Positions 21,266 to 27,342 of a DNA stretch of 27,342 bases are shown piece after piece. The stretch is from CAZWKX01 sp964614095 (lineage in GTDB: Bacteria; Actinomycetota; Acidimicrobiia; Spongiisociales; UBA11373). The stretch lies in NCBI GenBank assembly GCA_964614095.1, contig CAZTJO010000023.1, positions 1 through 27,342 of the forward strand. Direction: 5' to 3'. The notes beneath the pieces are model-generated. The model made no database searches. It was not told where the DNA came from and saw only the letters and a program-made list of their open reading frames with translations. Every line of letters starts with the position of its first letter. The first letter of the stretch is position 1. The position numbers and the translations under genes were made by a program.

Positions 21266-23674
21266 TCAGCCGGCAGCAGGGAGGATGACGTTGACCTCCA
21301 CGTCGGCTCCCGCAGGGGCCATCGGGGCGACGTTGCCGTCGATCGGTTCGCCGTCGACCGTCATCGTGGGTGCAGCTACCTCACCTCGGGAAACGGTGAT
21401 GTTGTAGCTGGCACCACGGAAGCGCCGGGAGGCGGAAAAGCCGTCCCATGCCCCAGTGATGCATGGTGCCACCCTGAGGCCGGCGTAGTCAGCTCTGATG
21501 CCGAGGATCCACTGGGTGGCCGCCTGATAGCACCATGACGCCGTTCCCGAAAGCCACGAGTTCCGTCCCAGACCGGCCTCGGGATGTTCGTCGGACAGCA
21601 CGTTTTGGGCATACACATACGGCTCGATCTCGTACTCGTCGGCCCGGTCGTTCTTGGCCGCGGGATTGATCTGGGAGTAGTACTCGTAGGCCCGGTCGCC
21701 GCGGCCGAGGAGCGTTTCTGCGATGACGGCCCAGGGGTTGGTGTGCAGGAAGATGCCACCGTTCTCCTTCGCCCCGGGCGGGTAGGTGGTGATGCCGCCG
21801 TAGTGCGGGTTGTACCCATCGAAGCCCGGTGTCGACACCTTGAGGCCAAAGTGGGTGTTCAGCCGGGCGTTGGCCTGGTCCATGGCGCGCCTGGCCCGAT
21901 CCGGCGAGGCGAACCCGGAAAGCACCGCCCACGTCTGGGCGTTCAGGTATATCTGTCCGTAAACGTTCTCCGTGGAACCGAGTGGCTCGCCCGCATCATC
22001 GAAGTAGCGCAAGTACCAGTCGCCGTCCCAAGCGTGCTCTTCGACACATTGGCGCATCTCATCATGCGCAGCACGAAGAGATGCCGCCTCGGCCTCTTCT
22101 CCCAGGTGCTCGTACATCTCTATCAGCTCGAGTACGGCTCTTCCCCACAGGTGCGCAGCAAACAGCGACTCGGCGCCTTCGGGAAGGTTGACGGCGTCGT
22201 TCCAATCGGCAAACCCCAGCAAAGGAAGCCCGTGCGCGCCAACGTTGGTACTGGTGAAAGCCACGCCTCGCCTGAGGTGCTCCAACACCGTGCCGCTCTC
22301 GAGCGGCGCTCCGGCCTTGTCCTTTTCGTAAAAGGGCACGACGTTGTCGAGGAAGCCGAGGTCCCCGGTCTCCTTCAAGTAGGTGATGACTCCCAGGATG
22401 GGCCAGAGGTGATCGTCGCAGTAGTAGTGAGGACGATCCTTCATCTCCTGGGAGTCGCCCTCGGACCCTTCCATGGTCAGCGGATTGAACTGGTGCATCG
22501 CCGAGCCGTCCCGCCTCTGGAACGACAGCAGCGTGCGCAGCACCTCACCGGCCTCTTCTGGAAGGGCGGGCACCACGGCGAGCACATCTTGTGACGTGTC
22601 CCGCATCCCGATGCCGCGTGAGCCCAGACCCAGCTGGTAGTAGGACAGGTAGCGTGACCATTGCCGGGCCACGTAGCACTGGTGCGGAATGTGGATGTTG
22701 ACCGTGCTGTTGAACGCGGCGTCGGGAGTCTGCACCTGCAGTGTGGCCAGGTAGGTACTCCAGAAGGCTCTGATCTCGGCCAGGGCCTCATCAACAATCT
22801 CCGGAGAGCGGTACTTGTCGATGCCGGGCCGGGCGGCGTCGAGACTCGACTCCTGGCCGAGTTGGGTTATGAGCCGTTTCGTTTCGCCGGGCTCCATAGA
22901 CCCCAGATGATGGAGCAGCGCGCCGATGGTGTCCCCCCGCTCCGCGTCCCGGCTGCTGAGTTCCGCTTCAGCGAGGCTCAAGGGTGCCGCCCACGTGCCG
23001 TACTCGTTGCCGCCCAGGAATCGTTTCCGGTCGGCCTCGAAGGAAGACACCGGGAAGTTCGACGTCAGGTAGTTGATCTTGGTCTCCCGGTACATGAAGG
23101 GGTACTGGATGAGAGTCCCCAAAACGCCGTCCCTGCAGAAGCGGCACTGCATGGTCTGCGGCACCCAGTCGGCGTTGGTGTACTGCTTGAGAGCATCCGG
23201 ATGGGTGAACTCGACCACGGGAACCGCATCGACCTCTACGGCCCTCTCTCTCATGTTGGTGATGCGGATGTCACGCACCTCGCGTGCTTCGTCGAGTGGG
23301 ACGAAGATGGTGGCTTCGGTGCGAATGCCGTACATCTCGCTCACGATCGTGCTGTAGCCCAGGCCGACCCGGCACTCGAACAGATCCGGCAAGTGAAGGC
23401 CGGGCACGTAGAACGGCGAGATGACCCGGAGCCCATCTTCCTCGTGAATACGCAGATACAGAGTCGTGCCCTTGAAGTCCGACGAGGGCATCTGCTGCAT
23501 GTACTTGGTGATACGGTTGTAGGTCGGATCGCCCTTACAGAGCAGTGCGCCACCGGTGTGGTCCACAAACCCGCCAAACGCCATTGTGCCGATGTAGTTG
23601 ATCCACTTGGTGGGTGTATGCGGGTCGGTAATGACGTACTCGCGGCTGCTGTCGTCGAAGTAACCGAACCTCAT
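21266..23674 (-). CDS. GH94 glycoside phosphorylase (cellobiose/chitobiose phosphorylase-like)
   Basis: GH94 enzymes cleave beta-linked disaccharides with phosphate, giving a sugar 1-phosphate and a free sugar in the cytoplasm. The 802-aa protein opens MRFGYFDDSSREYVITDPHT and WINYIGTMAFGGFVDHTGG. The central (alpha/alpha)6 barrel includes YQLGLGSRGIGMRDTSQDVL, HYYCDDHLWPILGVITYLKE and GFADWNDAVNLPEGAESLFA. Asp490 and Asp493 of DWND include the expected catalytic acid. A late HTNPWAVIAETLLGRGDRAY block and a C-terminal beta domain complete the family. ATG 23674 is preceded by GGAGAGCGAG; an ATG 24 bases upstream is weaker. Length is like chitobiose and cellobiose phosphorylases. Substrate cannot be told from sequence alone. 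It has no sugar transporter nearby and separates gcvH from the FHA gene. Confidence 0.92.
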   Translation of the reverse strand: MRFGYFDDSSREYVITDPHTPTKWINYIGTMAFGGFVDHTGGALLCKGDPTYNRITKYMQQMPSSDFKGTTLYLRIHEEDGLRVISPFYVPGLHLPDLFECRVGLGYSTIVSEMYGIRTEATIFVPLDEAREVRDIRITNMRERAVEVDAVPVVEFTHPDALKQYTNADWVPQTMQCRFCRDGVLGTLIQYPFMYRETKINYLTSNFPVSSFEADRKRFLGGNEYGTWAAPLSLAEAELSSRDAERGDTIGALLHHLGSMEPGETKRLITQLGQESSLDAARPGIDKYRSPEIVDEALAEIRAFWSTYLATLQVQTPDAAFNSTVNIHIPHQCYVARQWSRYLSYYQLGLGSRGIGMRDTSQDVLAVVPALPEEAGEVLRTLLSFQRRDGSAMHQFNPLTMEGSEGDSQEMKDRPHYYCDDHLWPILGVITYLKETGDLGFLDNVVPFYEKDKAGAPLESGTVLEHLRRGVAFTSTNVGAHGLPLLGFADWNDAVNLPEGAESLFAAHLWGRAVLELIEMYEHLGEEAEAASLRAAHDEMRQCVEEHAWDGDWYLRYFDDAGEPLGSTENVYGQIYLNAQTWAVLSGFASPDRARRAMDQANARLNTHFGLKVSTPGFDGYNPHYGGITTYPPGAKENGGIFLHTNPWAVIAETLLGRGDRAYEYYSQINPAAKNDRADEYEIEPYVYAQNVLSDEHPEAGLGRNSWLSGTASWCYQAATQWILGIRADYAGLRVAPCITGAWDGFSASRRFRGASYNITVSRGEVAAPTMTVDGEPIDGNVAPMAPAGADVEVNVILPAAG

Positions 23675-23705
23675 CTCGCTCTCCGTGGCATTCTGCAATA
23701 GACAT

Positions 23706-23739
23706 CGGGCCGCGCCGACGCCAATCCGCCGGCGGCCCG
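23706..23739. repeat. Intercistronic hairpin between gcvH and the GH94 gene
   Basis: CGGGCCGC (23706-23713) pairs with GCGGCCCG (23732-23739) around an 18-base loop. It lies in the 154-base gap between the gcvH stop and the GH94 start. It may act as a weak terminator or RNA-processing site; no T-run follows. Confidence 0.4.
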
Positions 23740-23828
23740 GCCATCGTCAGGCTACCTCGCGCCGCGACGGGCTCATTCCGACCCACTTCGCCGCGGTCTG
23801 TCGCCGGCCCTTGAACCGAGAGGAGCGT

Positions 23829-24206
23829 CTAATCGAGCAGTGCCCCGTAGGCAGAAGCGTCGAGCAACTCGTTGATGGCCTCGGGATCGGCCGGGACGAT
23901 AGCAGCAAACCAGCCGGTGCCATACGGATCCTCATTCACCATTTCAGGGTGGTCCAAAAGCTCCGTGTTGGTTTCATCGATGGTGCCGGCAACCGGGGCG
24001 TACACCTCGGCAACGGATTTTGTGGATTCGATCTCAGCGATCATCTGGCCGGCCTCGACGGGTCCTGAGGCGACGGTGAAGCCGACATACACAACATCGC
24101 CGAGGGCCTCTTGAGCGTAGTCGGTGATGCCGACCCGCACCTTGCCGTCGCCGAAGCGGGCCCACTCGTGCTGCTCGGTGTATCTCCGGTCGTCGGGAAC
24201 GTTCAC
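23829..24206 (-). CDS. gcvH: Glycine cleavage system H protein
   Basis: GcvH is the lipoyl carrier that shuttles the aminomethyl intermediate between the P and T proteins. The 125-aa protein has the family opening YTEQHEWARFGDGKVRVGIT, followed by DYAQEALGDVVYVGF. The lipoylation site is Lys63 in IAEIESTKSVAEVYAPVAG. The C-terminal NEDPYGTGWFAAIVPADPEA block is complete. GTG 24206 follows GGAGAG at five-base spacing. It lies 28 bases after pgsA. The other gcv genes are about 7 kb downstream on the same strand. No lipoate synthase or ligase gene was seen here. Confidence 0.97.
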   Translation of the reverse strand: MNVPDDRRYTEQHEWARFGDGKVRVGITDYAQEALGDVVYVGFTVASGPVEAGQMIAEIESTKSVAEVYAPVAGTIDETNTELLDHPEMVNEDPYGTGWFAAIVPADPEAINELLDASAYGALLD

Positions 24207-24234
24207 TCAACTCTCCTGCGGCTTAGGGCGAAGC

Positions 24235-24789
24235 CTAACGAGCGTCATGCATCATGCGCCGCACGTCACCGGCGTAGAGCACGGCAACCAGGTAGTAGAG
24301 CACGAGGGAAGGGATCACGAGGACCCAGGCCGTCCAGAAGAAGAAGCTGTGGTCAGTGCCGGCGTAGACGTAGAAGGCGCCGATTGCGGCGTAGAGGCCC
24401 AACGTCGCCGCTTTTCCCATGGGCCGCACGTCGATCTTGGCCTTGACCTTCCAGGCAAGCACGATGGCTCCCACGCTGACCACCGATTCTCGAACGACAA
24501 GAACGAGTGCGATCGGCCAGGGAAGCACCCCCGCCACCCAGCCCCCAATCACGGCGGCCCCGATGGCGAGCCGGTCGGCGAGGGGATCAAGTATCTTGCC
24601 CAGCTCTGAGACCTGGTCGAGCCGCCGAGCGAGCTGGCCGTCGATCCAGTCGGTCGCCCCGATAATGCCGAGGAGGACGCCGGACCAGACGGGGTCATCG
24701 CGCCCGAACAGCAGCCAGAGGAAAACCGGCACCATCGCCACTCGGAGCAACGAAACGAGGTTCGGCAGTGTGAGAACGCGCCGGTTCAC
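24235..24789 (-). CDS. pgsA: CDP-alcohol phosphatidyltransferase (PgsA-like)
   Basis: This membrane enzyme family transfers a phosphatidyl group from CDP-diacylglycerol to an alcohol such as glycerol 3-phosphate. The 184-aa protein contains the complete DGx2ARx8Gx3Dx3D motif (Asp50, Gly51, Ala54, Arg55, Gly64, Asp68, Asp72). Hydrophobic helices include VAMVPVFLWLLFG and WTAWVLVIPSLVLYYLVAVL. The N-terminal LPNLVSLLRVAMVP is typical of PgsA. The true acceptor (glycerol phosphate or another alcohol, as suspected for mycobacterial PgsA2) cannot be decided. GTG 24789 overlaps the stop of the upstream gene by GTGA. Synteny with gcvH matches the mycobacterial pgsA2-gcvH region. Confidence 0.9.
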   Translation of the reverse strand: MNRRVLTLPNLVSLLRVAMVPVFLWLLFGRDDPVWSGVLLGIIGATDWIDGQLARRLDQVSELGKILDPLADRLAIGAAVIGGWVAGVLPWPIALVLVVRESVVSVGAIVLAWKVKAKIDVRPMGKAATLGLYAAIGAFYVYAGTDHSFFFWTAWVLVIPSLVLYYLVAVLYAGDVRRMMHDAR

Positions 24790-25193
24790 CGAGTCTCCCG
24801 GACCCGGAAAGGTATGCGGGCCAGCTCCTGGTCCTCGTGCTCGATGATGAACACGTAGCCGCCGGCGTGGGGAAATCGAATTCCGAGGAAATTGCCCACC
24901 AGTGGGATCAGGCTGGTGGCTCCGGCCGGAAGCGAAGAAGGGGCGCCGACCCGCATCACCCCCTTCGATTCGACGCCGATCTCGTTGCCGTCTTCGTCCA
25001 GGAGCTTCATCGAAAGCTCCAGGTCCCGGTTACGGTCGCCCGGGCCTATCTCGGCGACGAGCACAATGGCAAGCCCGCGGTGGAGGGCGGGAAACGAGCG
25101 AGCCCCGATGACGTCAAAAGCGCCGCCCATCACAAAAAGCCTGCCACCGACCACCTGGGCGGCATCGGCGAGCATGGCACTGGTGAGCCTCAT
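24786..25193 (-). CDS. DUF6941-like hypothetical protein
   Basis: This 135-aa protein begins MRLTSAMLADAAQVVGGRLF and continues VMGGAFDVIGARSFPALH. That resembles small beta-rich proteins annotated DUF6941, with the conserved AxLADxAxxxxGKLxxxGG-like opening. The middle is a beta sandwich with LELSMKLLDEDGNEIG and a C-terminal YVFIIEHEDQELARIPFRV strand pair. No catalytic motif or signal peptide is present. Start ATG 25193 follows GGGAGG at seven-base spacing. It appears to head the long minus-strand unit and is coupled to pgsA. Function is unknown. Confidence 0.75.
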   Translation of the reverse strand: MRLTSAMLADAAQVVGGRLFVMGGAFDVIGARSFPALHRGLAIVLVAEIGPGDRNRDLELSMKLLDEDGNEIGVESKGVMRVGAPSSLPAGATSLIPLVGNFLGIRFPHAGGYVFIIEHEDQELARIPFRVRETR

Positions 25194-25270
25194 TCGATGC
25201 CTCCCTTGCCGGGGTGATCCTGTCTCGAGGCTGGACCCGAGCTGTGGGTGAACCCAACCCGGCGTCTACG

Positions 25271-25326
25271 AGGCTAGCCGACCCGCTCCGACCCCGGTCG
25301 GCCCGTTCCGCAACATCAACTAGCCT
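25271..25326. promoter_or_regulatory. Nested inverted repeats in the divergent DUF6941/sulfotransferase region
   Basis: AGGCTAG (25271-25277) and CTAGCCT (25320-25326) are perfect inverted copies. Between them CCGACC-CC-GGTCGG (25288-25301) forms an inner palindrome. TAGCCT (25321-25326) could also be the -10 of the sulfotransferase gene, 13 bases before its ATG. Operator function is inferred. Confidence 0.3.
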
Positions 25327-25339
25327 GGCCGCGTTCGCC

Positions 25340-26248
25340 ATGCTTCCCAATTACCTCATTGTGGGTGCCCAGAAGGCGGGCACCACGGTTCTGGCCGCGA
25401 TGCTGGAACAGCATCCCGAGGTGTGTTTCTCGGAGCCGCGCGAGACCAGGTTCTTCTACGAGGACACGCTGTTCACTCAGGGGCCGGCCTATTACGAGAG
25501 GAACTTTTTCGGGGCCTGGGACGGACATGCCGCCACCGGGGAGAAAACGCCCGAGTACCTCTACCTCCCCGAAGTACCCGGTCGTATCGCAGTGACCTTG
25601 GGCCGCGAGGTGCGCATTGTGATCACATTGCGCAGCCCCGCGGCACGTGCGTTCTCTCACTATCGCCACGGATTCCAGATGCTGCGCGAGAGCCTGCCCT
25701 TCGAACAGGCGCTCGCCGCCGAGCCGGAGCGCATTGAGCGGGACCGGTTCCATCGCCTGGCATTCAGCTACCTGGACCGCGGGCGCTACGCCGCACAAGT
25801 GCGGCGGTACCTGGATGTGTTTGGTCCCGGTCGTGTGCTCTTTCTCATTTTTGAGCAGGACATCGTGGATTATCAAGAACAGGCGGCCCGGCGTCTTTTC
25901 GAGTTTGTCGGTGTGGATCCCTCCATTCCCCTCGAGATGCCCATCGCCCTGGGACAGCCGCGTATCCCCCACATCGAATTCATCGACGTCGATACCGAGC
26001 TTCGTTCCCGCTCCGGCCCGGTGGCAGTGCCGGCCGGGTCGGTGGTGTACCGGTTCGCAGGGGGCCGTATCGAGGTGGTGCGACGCCCCTCTCCTGCCCA
26101 GGCCGCCTACGCCGAGGCTTTCCTGCGCAACGTTCCGAAGGAGACCGTGCTGCCGACATGCCAGGAGCGTGAGATCAACCGCGAGCTTGCCGCCGACATC
26201 GAAGAGACGGCCCAGCTCACCGGACGGGAGCTCCCCTGGCCGAGGTGA
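25340..26248 (+). CDS. Sulfotransferase family protein
   Basis: Sulfotransferases move a sulfuryl group from PAPS to a hydroxyl or amino group of an acceptor. The 302-aa protein has the 5'-phosphosulfate loop LIVGAQKAGTTVLAAML (residues 6-22) with Lys12. The 3'-phosphate motif VITLRSPAARAFSHYRHG has Arg98 and Ser106. GEKTPEYLY and the late RRLFEFVGVDPSIPLEMP block are typical of the heparan-sulfotransferase-like bacterial group. There is no signal peptide, so the product acts in the cytoplasm. The acceptor cannot be predicted, and no PAPS-making genes or glycan cluster are in the window. ATG 25340 was chosen because upstream sequence is non-coding in composition. It is divergent from the DUF6941-like gene. 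Confidence 0.9.
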   Translation: MLPNYLIVGAQKAGTTVLAAMLEQHPEVCFSEPRETRFFYEDTLFTQGPAYYERNFFGAWDGHAATGEKTPEYLYLPEVPGRIAVTLGREVRIVITLRSPAARAFSHYRHGFQMLRESLPFEQALAAEPERIERDRFHRLAFSYLDRGRYAAQVRRYLDVFGPGRVLFLIFEQDIVDYQEQAARRLFEFVGVDPSIPLEMPIALGQPRIPHIEFIDVDTELRSRSGPVAVPAGSVVYRFAGGRIEVVRRPSPAQAAYAEAFLRNVPKETVLPTCQEREINRELAADIEETAQLTGRELPWPR

Positions 26249-26281
26249 CGCAGATAGTGTCCCTCCTCCGCTCGGTGCGAA

Positions 26282-27199
26282 TCACCCGACGATGATGACG
26301 AATCCCGCACCCACCGGCAGGGAGTCGTCGCCGTAGGCATCAGCGAACATGGCGATGGCCCGCTCGCCGGTGCAGTGGCTTGGGGCCACCTGCTGGACTC
26401 CGAGATCCCAGAACTCGGAGATGAGGCTCTCGATCTCGCCCGGCGCGGTGTTGAAGAGGTGAAATCCGCCCATAACCAGGGCGATGTCCTCGCCCGCGAC
26501 CTCCTGTGCCTGGCGCACCATGCCGGCGATACCAGGGTGTGAGCAGCCGGCGATCACGATGTTCCCCTGATCGGTTCGTACCACCAGCGCCTGCTCGATG
26601 ATGTCCGAGCCCAGCTCGCCGGTGGTGAAGATGCCGGGCACTATCTCGATCGGATCGGTCACATCGACCACGGTGGTGAGCGCCGCCACCGGATCCCTGA
26701 TCGCCCCGCTGAAAGACGCCGGCATGTACACCGTCGGCGTTATGCCGGTTTCCCGGAGCAGACCCAGCAGCCCGCCGACGTGGTCGCGGTGATGGTGGGA
26801 CAAGACGACCGCCTCGATGCCTTCGACGTCGACACCCAGCAGCGCCATATTGTGCATGAGGATGGCGGCGTCGGCTCCGGTATCGAAAAGCACCCGGTGC
26901 TCGCCGCGCTCGACGTAGGCGGCATAACCCCAATCCGTGGTGAGCCGCTCGTCGTAGCCGACGTTGTCGTAGACGATGGTGATTCGCACGCTGCGTTCCT
27001 CGGACGGCTCCGTTGGTGCAGTACTCGAAGTCGTGGTGTCGGCCTGGGTGCTGGTAGGAGGGACCGTGGTCGTCGGCGTTGAGTCAGCGAACGACGTTGT
27101 GGATGCTGCCGTATCAGTGCCGCCACACGCGGTCACGAAGAGAACGATCAGCGTGGCAGCCGGGCCGACACGAAGCGACGCAGAGCACTTGGTGCTCAT
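26282..27199 (-). CDS. Lipoprotein with metallo-beta-lactamase fold
   Basis: This 305-aa protein starts with a lipoprotein signal. Basic residues are followed by a hydrophobic run and the lipobox VTAC with Cys25, then a Ser/Thr/Pro-rich linker (about 28-68) that would span the wall. The rest is a metallo-beta-lactamase fold. SHHHRDHVGG carries the HxHxDH metal motif (His135, His137, Asp139, His140), with further ligands likely in VIAGCSHPGI and GGFHLF. The form resembles the MBL group annotated as dihydropterin-type synthases in archaea, but that annotation should not be taken as function. Export as a lipoprotein is unusual for the group. It converges on the sulfotransferase gene. ATG 27199 lies seven bases after a small hairpin. 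Confidence 0.88.
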   Translation of the reverse strand: MSTKCSASLRVGPAATLIVLFVTACGGTDTAASTTSFADSTPTTTVPPTSTQADTTTSSTAPTEPSEERSVRITIVYDNVGYDERLTTDWGYAAYVERGEHRVLFDTGADAAILMHNMALLGVDVEGIEAVVLSHHHRDHVGGLLGLLRETGITPTVYMPASFSGAIRDPVAALTTVVDVTDPIEIVPGIFTTGELGSDIIEQALVVRTDQGNIVIAGCSHPGIAGMVRQAQEVAGEDIALVMGGFHLFNTAPGEIESLISEFWDLGVQQVAPSHCTGERAIAMFADAYGDDSLPVGAGFVIIVG

Positions 27200-27205
27200 G
27201 AAGCT

Positions 27206-27222
27206 GGAGCCTAGAAGGCTCC
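27206..27222. terminator. Small hairpin between tRNA-Pro and the lipoprotein gene
   Basis: GGAGCC-TAGAA-GGCTCC is a perfect 6-base stem. It lies downstream of the minus-strand tRNA and just before ATG 27199, so it may end the tRNA transcript or hide the start region of the lipoprotein message. No T-run follows. Confidence 0.35.
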
Positions 27223-27285
27223 CCGCGAATGATCATCTTGGTGGAACGGCCGCTCACAGGGGCCCTTGGTTTGCCGGGGCTCCGA

Positions 27286-27342
27286 TGGTCGGGCTGGCCG
27301 GATTTGAACCGGCGACCTCTTGACCCCCAGTCAAGCGCGCTA
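27286..27342 (-). tRNA. tRNA-Pro (anticodon GGG), partial
   Basis: The minus strand shows the 3' 57 bases of a tRNA, cut by the window edge. The anticodon arm has stem CTTGA/TCAAG and loop CTGGGGG, giving anticodon GGG (27328-27326) for proline CCC codons. The T arm is GCCGG-TTTGAAT-CCGGC. The acceptor 3' strand CAGCCCG is followed by discriminator A and an encoded CCA (27288-27286). The 5' acceptor strand should be CGGGCTG just outside the window, matching the C1-G72 pair of bacterial tRNA-Pro. Confidence 0.93.

Noticed and set aside
21584..23701. Long plus-strand open frames opposite the GH94 gene
   Set aside because: They mirror the codon structure of a clearly conserved GH94 protein and have no family resemblance, so they are GC-rich antisense artefacts.
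26976..27323. Plus-strand frame ending GLAGFEPATS
   Set aside because: The C-terminal words are the familiar mistranslation of the T arm of a tRNA read on the wrong strand; the DNA is tRNA-Pro.

Overview
The window is GC-rich, gene-dense bacterial chromosome with many GTG starts and four-base or one-base stop/start overlaps. Gene content points to an actinobacterium, probably Acidimicrobiia or another deep-branching class (inference). The evidence is a homodimeric-type AceE, a polyphosphate-glucokinase-type ROK kinase, the remnant of an actinobacterial-type ATP-dependent DNA ligase, and above all the minus-strand order pgsA - gcvH - FHA (GarA-like) - MerR (FtsR-like) - DUF151 nuclease - MerR - gcv genes. 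That order recalls the pgsA2-gcvH-garA-Rv1828-Rv1829-Rv1830-gcvB region of Mycobacterium tuberculosis (from memory). No mobile element, CRISPR array or rRNA was seen.

Layout. 1-325: 3' end of a membrane-protein gene, possibly frameshifted. 331-420: inverted repeats. 524-3217: aceE. 3265-3449: an internally deleted DNA-ligase pseudogene that keeps both protein ends. 3497-6009: yqgE, a flippase-like membrane protein, msrA and a 78-aa orphan. 6013-9615: a compact minus-strand sulfur operon (HTH/PocR-type regulator, sulfide:quinone-oxidoreductase-like flavoprotein, DUF1641, single-cysteine DsrC/TusE-like protein, DsrE2-like protein). 9777-12198: a coiled-coil/helix-hairpin-helix protein, a GNAT-like protein and adenosine deaminase. 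12268-25193: a long minus-strand run read from 25193 downward: DUF6941-like, pgsA, gcvH, a GH94 phosphorylase, FHA, MerR, D-Ala-D-Ala carboxypeptidase, hpt, DUF151 nuclease, MerR, nuclease-like protein, gcvT, gcvPA, gcvPB, ppgK. 25340-27199: a sulfotransferase and a lipoprotein metallo-beta-lactamase-fold protein. 27286-27342: a tRNA-Pro(GGG) cut by the window edge.

How the genes fit together. gcvH, gcvT, gcvPA and gcvPB give the T, P and H proteins of the glycine cleavage system; the P protein is split in two. No L protein (lipoamide dehydrogenase) is present, and aceE likewise has no E2 or E3 in view. The FHA/MerR/DUF151/MerR genes form a regulatory block sharing the strand with wall remodelling (carboxypeptidase), purine salvage (hpt; adenosine deaminase nearby) and phospholipid synthesis (pgsA). 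The sulfur operon looks like a sulfide-oxidation and persulfide-handling module under its own regulator.

The observations most worth following are the sulfur operon and its DsrC-like protein with Ala at position 93; the ligase deletion remnant; the GH94 gene inside an otherwise conserved gcvH-garA neighbourhood; a recurring TANNNT hexamer 6-8 bases before start codons, suggesting leaderless transcription; and a perfect DnaA box beside a near-consensus promoter upstream of the second MerR gene.
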